NCBI GenBank assembly: GCA_041398605.1
Contig: JAWKUK010000021.1
Location: forward strand, 97,448-161,447
Direction of reading: 5' to 3'
Length of the DNA: 64,000 nt
DNA from: JAWKUK01 sp041398605
GTDB taxonomy: Bacteria; Planctomycetota; UBA1135; GCA-002686595
Positions within the stretch are counted from its first letter, which is position 1. Every line of letters begins with the position of its first letter. Both the position numbers and the translations under genes were made by a program. Of this stretch, positions 26,456 to 34,643 are shown one piece after another. A model generated the notes under the pieces. It saw only the letters and a list, made by a program, of their open reading frames with translations, was not told the origin of the DNA and did not search any database.

Positions 26456-27888
26456 GCACACGACCCACTTCAACCGAGCGCCACGCCGACGCGACACAGG
26501 ACCAGGGCGGGCCCGACACGAGCGAGCTCGCCGAGCGCGCAGAAGAGCTGCTCGCGCTGGCGCTCGCCGCAGGCGCCGACGAAGCCGAGGTCGCCGCGAG
26601 CGCGAGCCGCTCCGTCTCGCTCGGCTTCGAAAAGGGCGAGGCCAAGACCGCGCAGGTCGAGCGCGCGCGCGCCCTCGGCCTGCGCGTGTTCGTCGATCGA
26701 CGCTTGGGCTTCGTCTCGACGAACCAACTGCACCGCGGCGCGCTCCACGCGGCCGCCGAGGACGCCATCGCCCTCGCGCGGTCCTCGCCGCGCGATGAAG
26801 CCAACGTCCTGCCCGCGCCGCGCATCGCTGACGAGACCTCATTGACCCCCGCCGCGCTGCGCGCCGCGTTGGATCCCCGCCTCGCCGACTTCGGGATCGA
26901 CGCGGTTGTCGCGCACGCGAGCGACTTCGTCGCATCCGTGCGCGACCGCGACCCGCGGCTCTCCGTCGATCAAGCCCATGTGACAGGTCGGATCGAGGCG
27001 TTCCTCCTGCGCGCATCCAACGGGCTGGCCCTCGAGCAGACCGACGCCAGCGCCAGCGGCTCCGTCTTCGGCATGGCCATCGCGGGCAGCGACGTCGGCG
27101 GCTTCGACGCGCGCGGGACGATGACACGCACGCTCGACGCGCTCGCCCAGAGCCTCGCGCAGATCGGGGCGCGCTTCGCCGAGACGGCGCTCGGCAACCT
27201 CGGCGCCGGCGCAGGCGAGTCCTATCGCGGGCCGGTCCTCCTCTCACCCGAGGCGTTCCACGCCATGCTCCTCGGCCCGCTCGTCGCGGCGAGCAGCGCG
27301 ATCGCGGTCCAGCGCAAGCGCAGCCGCCTCGCAGGCGCGGTCGGGACCGCGATCGCAGTGCCCGGGCTCACCGTTCATGACGACCCGACCGACCTCGCGC
27401 TCGCCGGCGCGAGCGCGTTCGATCGCGAAGGGCAACCGGCGACGCGCCGCGCCCTCGTCTCCGAGGGCAGGCTCGAGTCCTACCTCTACAACGGCTATGC
27501 CGCTGCGGTCGACGGCGTCGCCTCGACCGGCAACGCCATGGGCGGCGCGCGCTCGCTGCCAGGGCTCGGGACACACGCGCTTGTCGTCGATGGCGGCGAC
27601 GGCGGCGACGAGGCAGCGCTCGTCCGCACGCTCGGACGAGGCCTCGTCGTCCAACGCTTCTCCGGCAGCGTCGACCCGGCCTCCGGCGACTTCTCCGGCG
27701 TCGCGAAGTCCGCGCGCTGGGTCGAGCACGGCGCGCTCGCCCGCCCCGTGCGCGAGGTGCTGCTCGCCGGCAACGCCTTCGAACTGCTGCGCGGCGCGCT
27801 CGTGCTTGCGTCCGAGCCCGAGCTCGTCAGCGGCGGCGCACGCATCCCGTGGGTCATCGTCGACGGCCTCACCGTGACCGCCGGATGA
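26452..27888 (+). CDS. pmbA: TldE/PmbA family subunit
   Basis: A 478-residue partner of TldD. It has the same fold (S-V-S-L-G-F-E-K-G-E-A-K, G-L-R-V-F-V-D-R-R-L-G-F-V-S, and T-G-N-A-M-G-G-A-R near residue 360) but lacks the H-E-x-x-x-H metal motif, as in PmbA proteins. The ATG at 26452 lies inside the ATGA overlap with tldD; a longer frame from 26245 only reads tldD out of frame. The C-terminus (R-I-P-W-V-I-V-D-G-L-T-V-T-A-G) is complete. tRNA-Leu(CAG) follows 68 bp later. Confidence 0.94.
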   Translation: MSTRPTSTERHADATQDQGGPDTSELAERAEELLALALAAGADEAEVAASASRSVSLGFEKGEAKTAQVERARALGLRVFVDRRLGFVSTNQLHRGALHAAAEDAIALARSSPRDEANVLPAPRIADETSLTPAALRAALDPRLADFGIDAVVAHASDFVASVRDRDPRLSVDQAHVTGRIEAFLLRASNGLALEQTDASASGSVFGMAIAGSDVGGFDARGTMTRTLDALAQSLAQIGARFAETALGNLGAGAGESYRGPVLLSPEAFHAMLLGPLVAASSAIAVQRKRSRLAGAVGTAIAVPGLTVHDDPTDLALAGASAFDREGQPATRRALVSEGRLESYLYNGYAAAVDGVASTGNAMGGARSLPGLGTHALVVDGGDGGDEAALVRTLGRGLVVQRFSGSVDPASGDFSGVAKSARWVEHGALARPVREVLLAGNAFELLRGALVLASEPELVSGGARIPWVIVDGLTVTAG

Positions 27889-27956
27889 ATCCGAGATCTT
27901 CCGCCCTTCCCCCATTGACCCCCGCCCCCGCGCCCTCTATTCTCCGCCCCCTCAAA

Positions 27957-28041
27957 GCCCGGGTGGCGGAATTGGTAGACGCGCAAGGTTCAGGTCCTTG
28001 TTTCCGCTAAGGAAGTGGGGGTTCGAGTCCCCCGGGCACCA
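27957..28041 (+). tRNA. tRNA-Leu (anticodon CAG)
   Basis: Class II tRNA of 85 nt. The acceptor GCCCGGG pairs with CCCGGGC, the discriminator is A, and CCA is encoded at 28039-28041. The anticodon stem CAAGG/CCTTG holds the loop TTCAGGT, giving CAG. A long variable arm and the T-loop GGTTCGAGTCC are present. Its 3' end lies within the hairpin at 28034-28101. Confidence 0.96.
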
Positions 28042-28101
28042 AACAGCGGAAGAGCGCTGTCATCGCGAAGCGATGACGGCGCTCTTCGCTGTTTGGTGCC
28101 C
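28034..28101 (+). terminator. Long hairpin built on the 3' end of tRNA-Leu
   Basis: A ~32-bp stem with a GAA loop: the left arm begins with the tRNA's own GGGCACCA, and the right arm ends TGGTGCCC. There is one bulged G and one G-U pair. No U tract follows. It could end transcription, or compete with folding of the acceptor stem until it is processed. Confidence 0.65.
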
Positions 28102-28193
28102 TAGTGTTGCTGGCGCATCTGCTGACGCAGATGCGCGGCGGCGCGGAGCGCCGCGGAGGGGCGCCGCTGGCGCGGGCGCCCTCGCGGCGCTCT

Positions 28194-28367
28194 GGCGCCA
28201 CGATTTGGCGCCACGATTTGGCGCCACGATTTGGGGCCACGATTTGGGGCCACGATTTGGGGCCACGATTTGGGGCCACGATTTGGGGCCGTGGCTTGGG
28301 GCCGTGGCCTGGGGCGATCGTTTGGGCTTGGGGCGATCGTTTGGGCTTGGGGCGATCGTTTGGGCTT
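28194..28367. repeat. 13-bp tandem repeats grading into 19-bp repeats
   Basis: Seven copies of a 13-bp unit (three GGCGCCACGATTT, then four GGGGCCACGATTT) are followed by two variants (GGGGCCGTGGCTT/CCT). After these come three 19-bp copies GGGGCGATCGTTTGGGCTT, which look like a 13-bp unit plus 6 bp. The array fills the gap between tRNA-Leu(CAG) and the 3' end of rsmG. A leftward frame through it would give repeated W-P-Q-I-V-A-P-N-R-type peptides, but no start or context supports coding. Confidence 0.85.
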
Positions 28368-28385
28368 GGCTTGGGGGGGGGCTGG

Positions 28386-29405
28386 TTACATGCCGGCGCC
28401 GCCGGGGGCGCGGTAGACCAGGATGGCGTGGCGGCCCATATCGTCGGGGAGCTCGTGCTCCATGACGGTGTCCAGCTTGAAGCCTAGGCGCTCGGCCTCG
28501 CGCTCCGCTGCACGGACCTCACGGCCCCACGAGTTGCCCTTGAACATCACCAGGTCCTGCATCGCATGGCGGACCTTGCGCAGCGTGCGGATGTTCTCCC
28601 GCACCGACGAGACCGCGCGAATGACCACGATGTCGACCCGCTCACGGGCCAAGTAGTCCTCCGCGCGCTCATTCACCACGCGCACGTTGCGCAGCCCGAG
28701 CTTCGCAATGACCTCCTCGAGGAACTTCGCCTTCTTCGTGATCGACTCACAGAGGATGACCGAGCACATGGGCTCCGCCAACGCGATCGGGATGCCCGGG
28801 AATCCGCCGCCGCTGCCCAAATCGAGCACGCGGCGCGCCATCAACGGCACCATCCGCGTGATACGCCACGAATCGAGATAGTGCTTCACCGCGACCTCCT
28901 TCGGGTCCGTGATCGCGGTCAGGTTCATCACGCGGTTCTGCTCGAGCAGCGCGAGCGCGTGCTTCGTGAAGCCCGCCAACAAGGCCGCGTCGACGTCGTC
29001 CTGCCCCTCGAAGGCCGCCTCGAGCGCAGCGAGCATCTTCTTGTCCGTCGGCACCGGGGTGTCCGGTAGCGCGACCTCCTCGTCTTCGTCCGTCGGCTTG
29101 CGCTTCTTCGGCGCAGCCTTCGCCGCACGCGCCGGCGCGTCGCCGTCCTCGTCCCCGTCGCTGTCGTCTTCGTCCTCGTCGATGTCATCGTCGTCGTCGA
29201 AGTCGTCGTCGAGCGCGTCGACGACGTCATCGTCGAGGGTCGGGCCGAGCTCGTCGAACTCTGGCGCCACCGGCGGCATCAACAGGTCCGGAATGAGGTC
29301 ATCATCGGCACCGTCCGCCCCCTTGCGCGGCAGCTCGCCAGCGTCATCGGAGTTGCCGAAGCCTTCATCGGCATCGGCATGGTCGGAGACGTCAAAGGTG
29401 TGCAT
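28386..29405 (-). CDS. rsmG: 16S rRNA (guanine527-N7)-methyltransferase with acidic extension
   Basis: A 339-residue protein. The C-terminal ~210 residues are RsmG (GidB): N-L-T-A-I-T-D-P, H-Y-L-D-S, the SAM loop V-L-D-L-G-S-G-G-G-F-P-G-I-P near residue 195, E-S-I-T-K-K, N-E-R-A-E-D and R-A-V-S-S. It methylates G527 of 16S rRNA. The first ~125 residues are unusual: a long run of Asp and Glu (L-D-D-D-F-D-D-D-D-D-I-D-E-D-E-D) with a Lys/Ala patch, probably disordered. The ATG at 29405 is the only start before this stretch. A shorter form from an internal Met near residue 124 (K-K-M-L-A-A-L-E) would equal a normal RsmG, so the extension could be partly untranslated. Confidence 0.9.
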   Translation of the reverse strand: MHTFDVSDHADADEGFGNSDDAGELPRKGADGADDDLIPDLLMPPVAPEFDELGPTLDDDVVDALDDDFDDDDDIDEDEDDSDGDEDGDAPARAAKAAPKKRKPTDEDEEVALPDTPVPTDKKMLAALEAAFEGQDDVDAALLAGFTKHALALLEQNRVMNLTAITDPKEVAVKHYLDSWRITRMVPLMARRVLDLGSGGGFPGIPIALAEPMCSVILCESITKKAKFLEEVIAKLGLRNVRVVNERAEDYLARERVDIVVIRAVSSVRENIRTLRKVRHAMQDLVMFKGNSWGREVRAAEREAERLGFKLDTVMEHELPDDMGRHAILVYRAPGGAGM

Positions 29406-29474
29406 CAGGCGCGCTCGGCTGGCGGCGCCCCGCGAAGGCGACCGTCAGCGGCTCACCCGGCGCGGGGTCGAGAG

Positions 29475-29550
29475 TGGCAGGACAGGAGGGATTCGAACCC
29501 CCAACCTACTGATTTGGAATCAGTCGCTCTACCGTTGGAGCTACTGTCCT
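29475..29550 (-). tRNA. tRNA-Trp (anticodon CCA)
   Basis: Class I tRNA of 76 nt. The acceptor AGGACAG pairs with CTGTCCT, the discriminator is G, and CCA is encoded at 29475-29477. The anticodon stem ACTGA/TCAGT holds the loop TTCCAAA, giving CCA. It lies 69 bp upstream of rsmG on the same strand. Confidence 0.96.
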
Positions 29551-29716
29551 GCATGCGAGGGCGCAGAGGCTACCCGCACCCCACGCGAAGAGCAAGCGAC
29601 CCAACGCGGATCGATGTGTGGCCTCGCCTACGACGCTGGAGTACCATCCCCCCGGGGACGGTGCCCGGGCTCGCCGAGGTGGGGCACGTCGCCCCCGAAG
29701 ACGACGCTCACCCCCT

Positions 29717-31648
29717 ATGACCCGCCCCCGCTCGCGCCCCGACGCCTCACAACGGACGAGCCGCAACGGACGCCGCACCCCCGCGCGACGCCCTGGCAAT
29801 CGCCAACGCTCCTCCGAGCGGCACGCCTCGGCCGAGGCCGACGTCCCCTACGGGGAAGCAGGCGAAGAGCTCGCCGACGAAATCGAGTCGATCGACGAGC
29901 TCGACTTCGACGACCTCGACGACACCCTGCCTGCTGCACCAGCCAAGGCGCGGACGTCACGCCGCTCCGAGAGCACGCGGGGCAAGGCCAAGAAGGCGAC
30001 CGGCGGGAAGGCGGCCAGCGCGCGGGCGCCCAAGGCGCCCGCGGAGCCCTCTTCGGGCTCCTCCAGGGGCTCCTCCAGGGGCTCCTCTGCAAGTCCCGCC
30101 GCCAGGGACCGAACGTCCAGACCGGGCGCCGCGCGCCGGGGCGCCGCAGGTCGAACACCCGAAGAAGACCGCGCCGACGAGAGCGAGGCGCCCGCAGGCC
30201 GGGAAGCTCGCCACGAAGACCCCGAGCGCTCCGAGCCGACCCGCACGCGCACGCCCGCCCGCGGCGCGCGCGATGACAGCGGGCGCCGCCCCCGCCAGTC
30301 GCGCCAAGAGCACGACGAGCCGCTCGACACCGAACGCCGGTCGCCGAGCAGGCGCCGGCCCCGTCCCGACGATGGCGGCACGCGCGTGCCCGCGACCCAG
30401 ATCGATCCCGCCGCCCTCGACCGCGACGCGCGCCGCGTCGTCGGCCGCCTGCAGGCCCACGGCCACGAGGCCTACTTCGTCGGCGGCTGCGTCCGCGACC
30501 TGCTCATCGGCCGGCGCCCGAAGGACTTCGATATCGCGACCGACGCGACCCCGCAGGAGATCAAGCGCCTGTTCCGCAACGGGCGCATCATCGGCCGCAG
30601 GTTCCGCCTCGTCCACGTGTTCTACGGCGACCACGTCATCGAGACGTCGACGTTCCGAGCGGCCCCGCGCCCGTCGGACGGCGACGAGGACGAGGACCTC
30701 CTCATCGTCGAGGACAACGAGTACGGGAGCGCGCGCGAGGACGCGCAGCGGCGTGACTTCACCGTCAACGCCCTCTTCTTCGACCCGTCCGCCCACGAGA
30801 TCGTCGACCACGTCGGCGGCCTCGCCGACGTCGAGCGGCGTGTCCTGCGCACCATCGGCGACCCACAGGTGCGGCTCGCTGAAGACCCCGTGCGCATCCT
30901 GCGCGCCATCAAGTTCTCGACGCGCCTCGACTTCGAGATCGACGATCCCACCTGGGACGCCATGTGCGATCTGTCGCCCCACCTCGAGCGCAGCGCGCCG
31001 CCGCGCGTGCTCGAGGAGATCCTGCGCCTCTTGCGCTCCGGCACGGCCCTGGGCGCCGTGCAGCTCATGCGCGACTGCGGCGCCCTCGAGGTGCTCCTGC
31101 CGCAGCTCGACGACTACCTCGGCGGGGACGAAGATGACCCTGACCGCGCAGAGCCGTTCTGGAACCTCTTGGCCGCGCTCGACGGCTACATGCAGCGCAA
31201 CGAACCGTCGACCGCGTTCCTGCTGGCGGCGCTGTTCGCGCACCCCTTCGAGCTCCGGCTCGGAGACTTCGATGCCATAGAAGACCCGTTGCGCGAACCA
31301 CAGCGCGCCGCGTGGGACGTCCTCGAGCCCGTCGCAGAGCGCTCGCGCCTCGCGCGTCGGGACCTGAACGGCGCACGCCGTATCCTGGCGGCCCAGCTGC
31401 GCTTCACCCACCCACCCGAGCGCTTCTCACCCGTGCTGTTCGCGCGGTCCGAGGAGTTCCCCGAAGCGCTCGATCTCTTCGCGCTGCGCGCGCAGGCCCG
31501 CGGGGTCGGGCGCGATCAGGTCGAAGCCTGGCGCGACCGCCAAGCCCGCGCGCTGGAGGTCCCCGAGGACGAGGTCGAATCCGAGCGGAAGCGCACACGC
31601 GGCCGCAAGCGCCGCAAGCGCCGCCGGCGGCGCCCGCGGGGCGAGTGA
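29717..31648 (+). CDS. pcnB: Poly(A) polymerase / class II nucleotidyltransferase with long disordered N-terminus
   Basis: A 643-residue protein. From about residue 232 it is a class II tRNA nucleotidyltransferase/poly(A) polymerase: Y-F-V-G-G-C-V-R-D-L-L-I-G-R-R-P-K-D-F-D-I-A-T-D holds the catalytic Asp pair. I-I-G-R-R-F-R-L-V-H-V and R-R-D-F-T-V-N-A-L-F follow, then an R-A-I-K-F-S-T-R-L block. G-R-R-F-R-L favours PcnB over CCA-adding enzymes, and all tRNAs here already encode CCA. The first ~230 residues are Arg/Ser/Glu low complexity with an 18-bp repeat (S-S-R-G-S-S-R-G-S-S) near 30060. The C-terminus is a run of Arg/Lys. Both tails may bind RNA, which is inference. I start at the ATG at 29717; the frame continues upstream to 29618. 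Confidence 0.9.
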   Translation: MTRPRSRPDASQRTSRNGRRTPARRPGNRQRSSERHASAEADVPYGEAGEELADEIESIDELDFDDLDDTLPAAPAKARTSRRSESTRGKAKKATGGKAASARAPKAPAEPSSGSSRGSSRGSSASPAARDRTSRPGAARRGAAGRTPEEDRADESEAPAGREARHEDPERSEPTRTRTPARGARDDSGRRPRQSRQEHDEPLDTERRSPSRRRPRPDDGGTRVPATQIDPAALDRDARRVVGRLQAHGHEAYFVGGCVRDLLIGRRPKDFDIATDATPQEIKRLFRNGRIIGRRFRLVHVFYGDHVIETSTFRAAPRPSDGDEDEDLLIVEDNEYGSAREDAQRRDFTVNALFFDPSAHEIVDHVGGLADVERRVLRTIGDPQVRLAEDPVRILRAIKFSTRLDFEIDDPTWDAMCDLSPHLERSAPPRVLEEILRLLRSGTALGAVQLMRDCGALEVLLPQLDDYLGGDEDDPDRAEPFWNLLAALDGYMQRNEPSTAFLLAALFAHPFELRLGDFDAIEDPLREPQRAAWDVLEPVAERSRLARRDLNGARRILAAQLRFTHPPERFSPVLFARSEEFPEALDLFALRAQARGVGRDQVEAWRDRQARALEVPEDEVESERKRTRGRKRRKRRRRRPRGE

Positions 31649-31867
31649 GCCACCCGTGCGGCCCAGGGCCGCTCCCCCACGACCAGCCCGGGTCCATGCC
31701 GAACAACGTGGAGAAGTGACTCTTTTCCCCACCGGACCGGCCCACGGGAGCGCCACAAGCGACCCCGCTAGGCACATTTCCCGGAACGAGACCGCCCGCG
31801 ACGCCGAATTTTCCACAAGCCCCTCCCCCCAAGGCCCTCGGACGGAGTAGGGTTCTCCGTGTGCGGT

Positions 31868-32078
31868 GAGGCACCGGTGTCCCGGCTGCCTGTCGCTCAG
31901 CGCCCCTCCCTCGTGGGTTCCGCGACCGTGCGGTGATTGCGGGACCCTTGCTGAGCGCCAGGTTCGGATCCATACCAGTGTCTCCAACACGTCGGCCTCG
32001 GTCGACGTGCCGGCGAGAACGACCCCTCCTTGTTCTCGCCCCCCTCCCGCGGGGCGGCCATTCGGCCGCCCCGTTTTT
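31868..32078 (+). ncRNA. Candidate structured RNA ending in an intrinsic terminator
   Basis: The 540 bp between pcnB and the next gene has no convincing frame but strong folding signs. GCTCAGC (31895-31901) pairs with GCTGAGC (31950-31956). CCTG (31889-31892) pairs with CAGG (31959-31962). Inside, GGGTTCCGC (31915-31923) pairs with GCGGGACCC (31939-31947). A second hairpin GGCGAGAAC...GTTCTCGCC follows at about 32011-32039, then the terminator. One long interrupted stem plus terminator and a ~200-nt size recall 6S RNA, but I cannot assign a class. The 5' end is a guess. The rest, 31649-31867, holds nothing I recognise. Confidence 0.4.
32051..32078 (+). terminator. Rho-independent terminator
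   Basis: GGGGCGGCC, loop ATTC, GGCCGCCCC, then GTTTTTC. A perfect 9-bp GC stem with a short U tract, the best canonical terminator in the window. It lies 400 bp after pcnB, so it more likely ends a separate transcript (the candidate RNA) than pcnB. Confidence 0.75.
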
Positions 32079-32190
32079 CGTGCCGCTCGAACCCCGCGAG
32101 ATGCGCAGCTGCGCGACCGGCGTGGACGACGACGGCCCCGCGCGTGGTCCGCCATTCCTCGCAGCCAGCCGATCGGGCATCATTGCGACG

Positions 32191-33285
32191 ATGTGGGCAA
32201 CGCTCGTCTCTCGGCTCGGTGTCGGCTTCGTCATCTGTGGCAGCGCGCTCGCGCAAGGGGACAGCGCCCCCAACGATGAGGCCCTCGTCGCCGCGTTTCA
32301 GAAGCTCGAGCCTGGCCTCCAGCAAGAGGCCGTCGAGTGGTTCTGCGCGGAGTGCGAGCGCCTCCCGACGTACCAACGCGAGCTGATCGACTTCGTGCTG
32401 AAGTCGCTCGAGCAGGACCCGCTCGCCTGGCCGGACGCGCCCGAGCCCAAGGTCTACGACGCCGCCGAGCACTGCCCAGCGCAACCCATCGAGCGGCGCT
32501 TCGTCGACTCGTCGAAGCCGACGCACAAGGCGGTGCTCGAGCGCATGCTGCGCAAGGTGCCGGCCCGCGAGCTCGCGCCGGCCTTCACCTATGACTGGTC
32601 GCTCGGGACAGTCGTGCGCGTCGCCCCGCTGCGGGACCCGCAGCGCGTCGCGCGCAACGCCGCGCGCGGGATCGAGCCGCGCGTCGACCTGGTCGAGGCC
32701 ATCGTCACGCTGAAGCTCGACTCCGGCGCGGTGCGCGACGTCGCCACCGCGTTTGCCCACGCCTACTCTGACCGGACCGGGAACGCCTACCGCGAGCTGA
32801 CGCTGTACGACGCTTGGGCCTCTGGCGCAGAGATGGAGATGCCCGACGTGGAGTGCCTTGGGATCGTGCACGACCTCAAGGACGACTGGAAGACGTGGGT
32901 CGCGCCCGTCGCTGAGCGCAAGCAGGAGAGCCTGTACGAGTGGATTGGTGAGCGCTTTGTCCCCTATCACCGCGAGCGGAACTTGCGCACCGCGCTCGCG
33001 CGCTCCTACCTCCTGGCCGCGCCCGTCCAGCGCGACGGCTACGGCCCGGCGCAGGGGCGCCTGCACGCCTTCTGGGAGCGCAGCGCCTCCGACCCCGCCG
33101 CGCTCGCCAAGGACCTGCCGAACGGCGCGCGATGGGCCAAATGGCTCGAGGTCGAGGGCGAGAAGGTCGACACGAACCTCGAGCTCTGGCAGCGCGCCGA
33201 GGCGCGCCGCGACGCCCTCCGCGAGAGCCAAGACTACGTGCGCCGCACCTGGGTCGGGATCCTGCGTGAGCTAGGCGCGCTCTGA
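32191..33285 (+). CDS. Exported protein of unknown function
   Basis: A 364-residue protein that starts at the ATG at 32191, giving a signal peptide (W-A-T-L-V-S-R-L-G-V-G-F-V-I-C-G-S-A-L-A, cleavage before Q-G-D-S). The frame extends to 31933, but through the terminator and hairpins, so the shorter start is preferred. The mature part is hydrophilic, rich in Glu, Arg, Trp and Tyr (for example W-F-C-A-E-C-E-R-L and Y-E-W-I-G-E-R-F-V-P-Y-H-R-E-R-N). I see no catalytic motif I can name. Two Cys lie in C-A-E-C. It is convergent with the BaiN-type gene, 23 bp apart. Probably periplasmic. Confidence 0.75.
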   Translation: MWATLVSRLGVGFVICGSALAQGDSAPNDEALVAAFQKLEPGLQQEAVEWFCAECERLPTYQRELIDFVLKSLEQDPLAWPDAPEPKVYDAAEHCPAQPIERRFVDSSKPTHKAVLERMLRKVPARELAPAFTYDWSLGTVVRVAPLRDPQRVARNAARGIEPRVDLVEAIVTLKLDSGAVRDVATAFAHAYSDRTGNAYRELTLYDAWASGAEMEMPDVECLGIVHDLKDDWKTWVAPVAERKQESLYEWIGERFVPYHRERNLRTALARSYLLAAPVQRDGYGPAQGRLHAFWERSASDPAALAKDLPNGARWAKWLEVEGEKVDTNLELWQRAEARRDALRESQDYVRRTWVGILRELGAL

Positions 33286-33308
33286 GGGGACCCCAACGGC
33301 CCGCGGAT

Positions 33309-34643
33309 TCAACGGTTCGCGAGGGCGCGCCCCGCGAGCTCTGCCGTCGCCCACGCCGCCTGGAACGACAGCCCACCGATGGGCCCATCGACGTTGAGCA
33401 GCTCGCCGACGACAAAGAGGCCGGGGACCGCGTTCACCGCCATCGAGCGCGGGTCTACGGCCTTCAGCTCGAGGCCGCCCGCCGTGACCTCGGCCTTGTC
33501 CCAGCCCTCCGTGCCGACGATCGGCACGCTGAGCCCGCGCAGCGCCTCGACGACGCCATGCCGCGCCGCGCGATCGAGCGCGTTGCAGCGCGGAATCCCG
33601 TCTGCCACGCCGGCCTGACGCAGGAGCGCCTCGAAGAGCCGCCGTGGGACCGACTCGGCGACCCGCGCCCCGAGGAGCGTCCCGAGCGCGCGATCGAGGC
33701 GCGGCGCGCCGGGCGCCGCAGCGAGCGCGACGAGCCCCTCGCGCAACACCTCTCGCTCGACCCCGGGCAGCAGATCGAGGCGCAGCTCGAAGCGCTCTTG
33801 CACAGCGACGCCAAACGGGCTCCCGGTCGCGCGCGCGACGTGCGCGGACACGTCCATTGCGCCGGGTCCAGAGACGCCGCGATGGCTGAAGACGACGGGC
33901 CGACGCCGCCGAGCGAGCACCTTGCCGCGGGAATCCACGAGCGACACCTCGCCGCCTTGCCACGCGATCCCGGCGAGCTCCGTCACCCACGCGGCATCGC
34001 TGACCAACGGCACGAGCGCCGGCACAGGCAGCGTGACGGGCAGCCCGAAATCACCCAGCCAAGCGTACGCATCGCCGGTGGTGCCCGTGGCCGGATAGCT
34101 CTTGCCGCCCGCCGCCAAGACGAGCCGCGGAGCGCGCGCGACCCGCCCATCGGCGAGCCGCGTCACGAACTCACCCGCATCGAACGCGAGGGCGCGCACG
34201 CCCGCGTCGAGCTCCACACGCGCGCCCGCGCCGCGCATCGCGCGCTCCATCGCGTCGCGCACGTCGCGCGCGTTGCCCGACTTCGGGAAGACCTTCTCCA
34301 GCGGCGCCTCTTCGCTCTCGACGCCCCACTCGGCGAAGCGCGCGCGCACTGCGCGCGGCGGCAATGCCTCGAAGGCGAAGCGCAAGAAGCGCTCGCCCTT
34401 CGCGCCGAAGAGACGCGCCGCCTCGAGCGGGCCGAGCGTCGTGGTCAGGTTGCAGCGCGAGCCGCCCGATGCGAGCACCTTCGTGCCCGTCCGAGGCGTC
34501 TTCTCGAGCACGAGCACATCGCGTCCGCCGCGGGCCGCGACCTCGGCCACCCACAGCCCCGCGGCGCCCGCGCCGACGACGATCACGTCCGCGCGCAGGT
34601 CCGCACCAGAGCCACGGGCCAAGGCGCCAGCGTCAGCCGCCAT
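33309..34643 (-). CDS. NAD(P)/FAD-dependent oxidoreductase, BaiN/HI0933 family
   Basis: A 444-residue flavoprotein. The FAD-binding loop V-I-V-V-G-A-G-A-A-G-L near residue 20 is followed by E-K-T-P-R-T-G-T-K-V-L-A-S-G-G-S-R-C-N-L-T, the signature of the HI0933/BaiN family. The second glycine block reads L-V-L-A-A-G-G-K-S-Y-P-A-T-G-T-T-G-D-A-Y. The C-terminus has A-E-V-T-A-G-G-L, L-F-V-V-G-E-L-L-N-V-D-G and G-G-L-S-F-Q-A-A-W-A-T. The physiological substrate of most members is unknown. Its ATG at 34643 lies inside the 3' end of dus (11-nt overlap), so the two are coupled. Confidence 0.92.
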   Translation of the reverse strand: MAADAGALARGSGADLRADVIVVGAGAAGLWVAEVAARGGRDVLVLEKTPRTGTKVLASGGSRCNLTTTLGPLEAARLFGAKGERFLRFAFEALPPRAVRARFAEWGVESEEAPLEKVFPKSGNARDVRDAMERAMRGAGARVELDAGVRALAFDAGEFVTRLADGRVARAPRLVLAAGGKSYPATGTTGDAYAWLGDFGLPVTLPVPALVPLVSDAAWVTELAGIAWQGGEVSLVDSRGKVLARRRRPVVFSHRGVSGPGAMDVSAHVARATGSPFGVAVQERFELRLDLLPGVEREVLREGLVALAAAPGAPRLDRALGTLLGARVAESVPRRLFEALLRQAGVADGIPRCNALDRAARHGVVEALRGLSVPIVGTEGWDKAEVTAGGLELKAVDPRSMAVNAVPGLFVVGELLNVDGPIGGLSFQAAWATAELAGRALANR

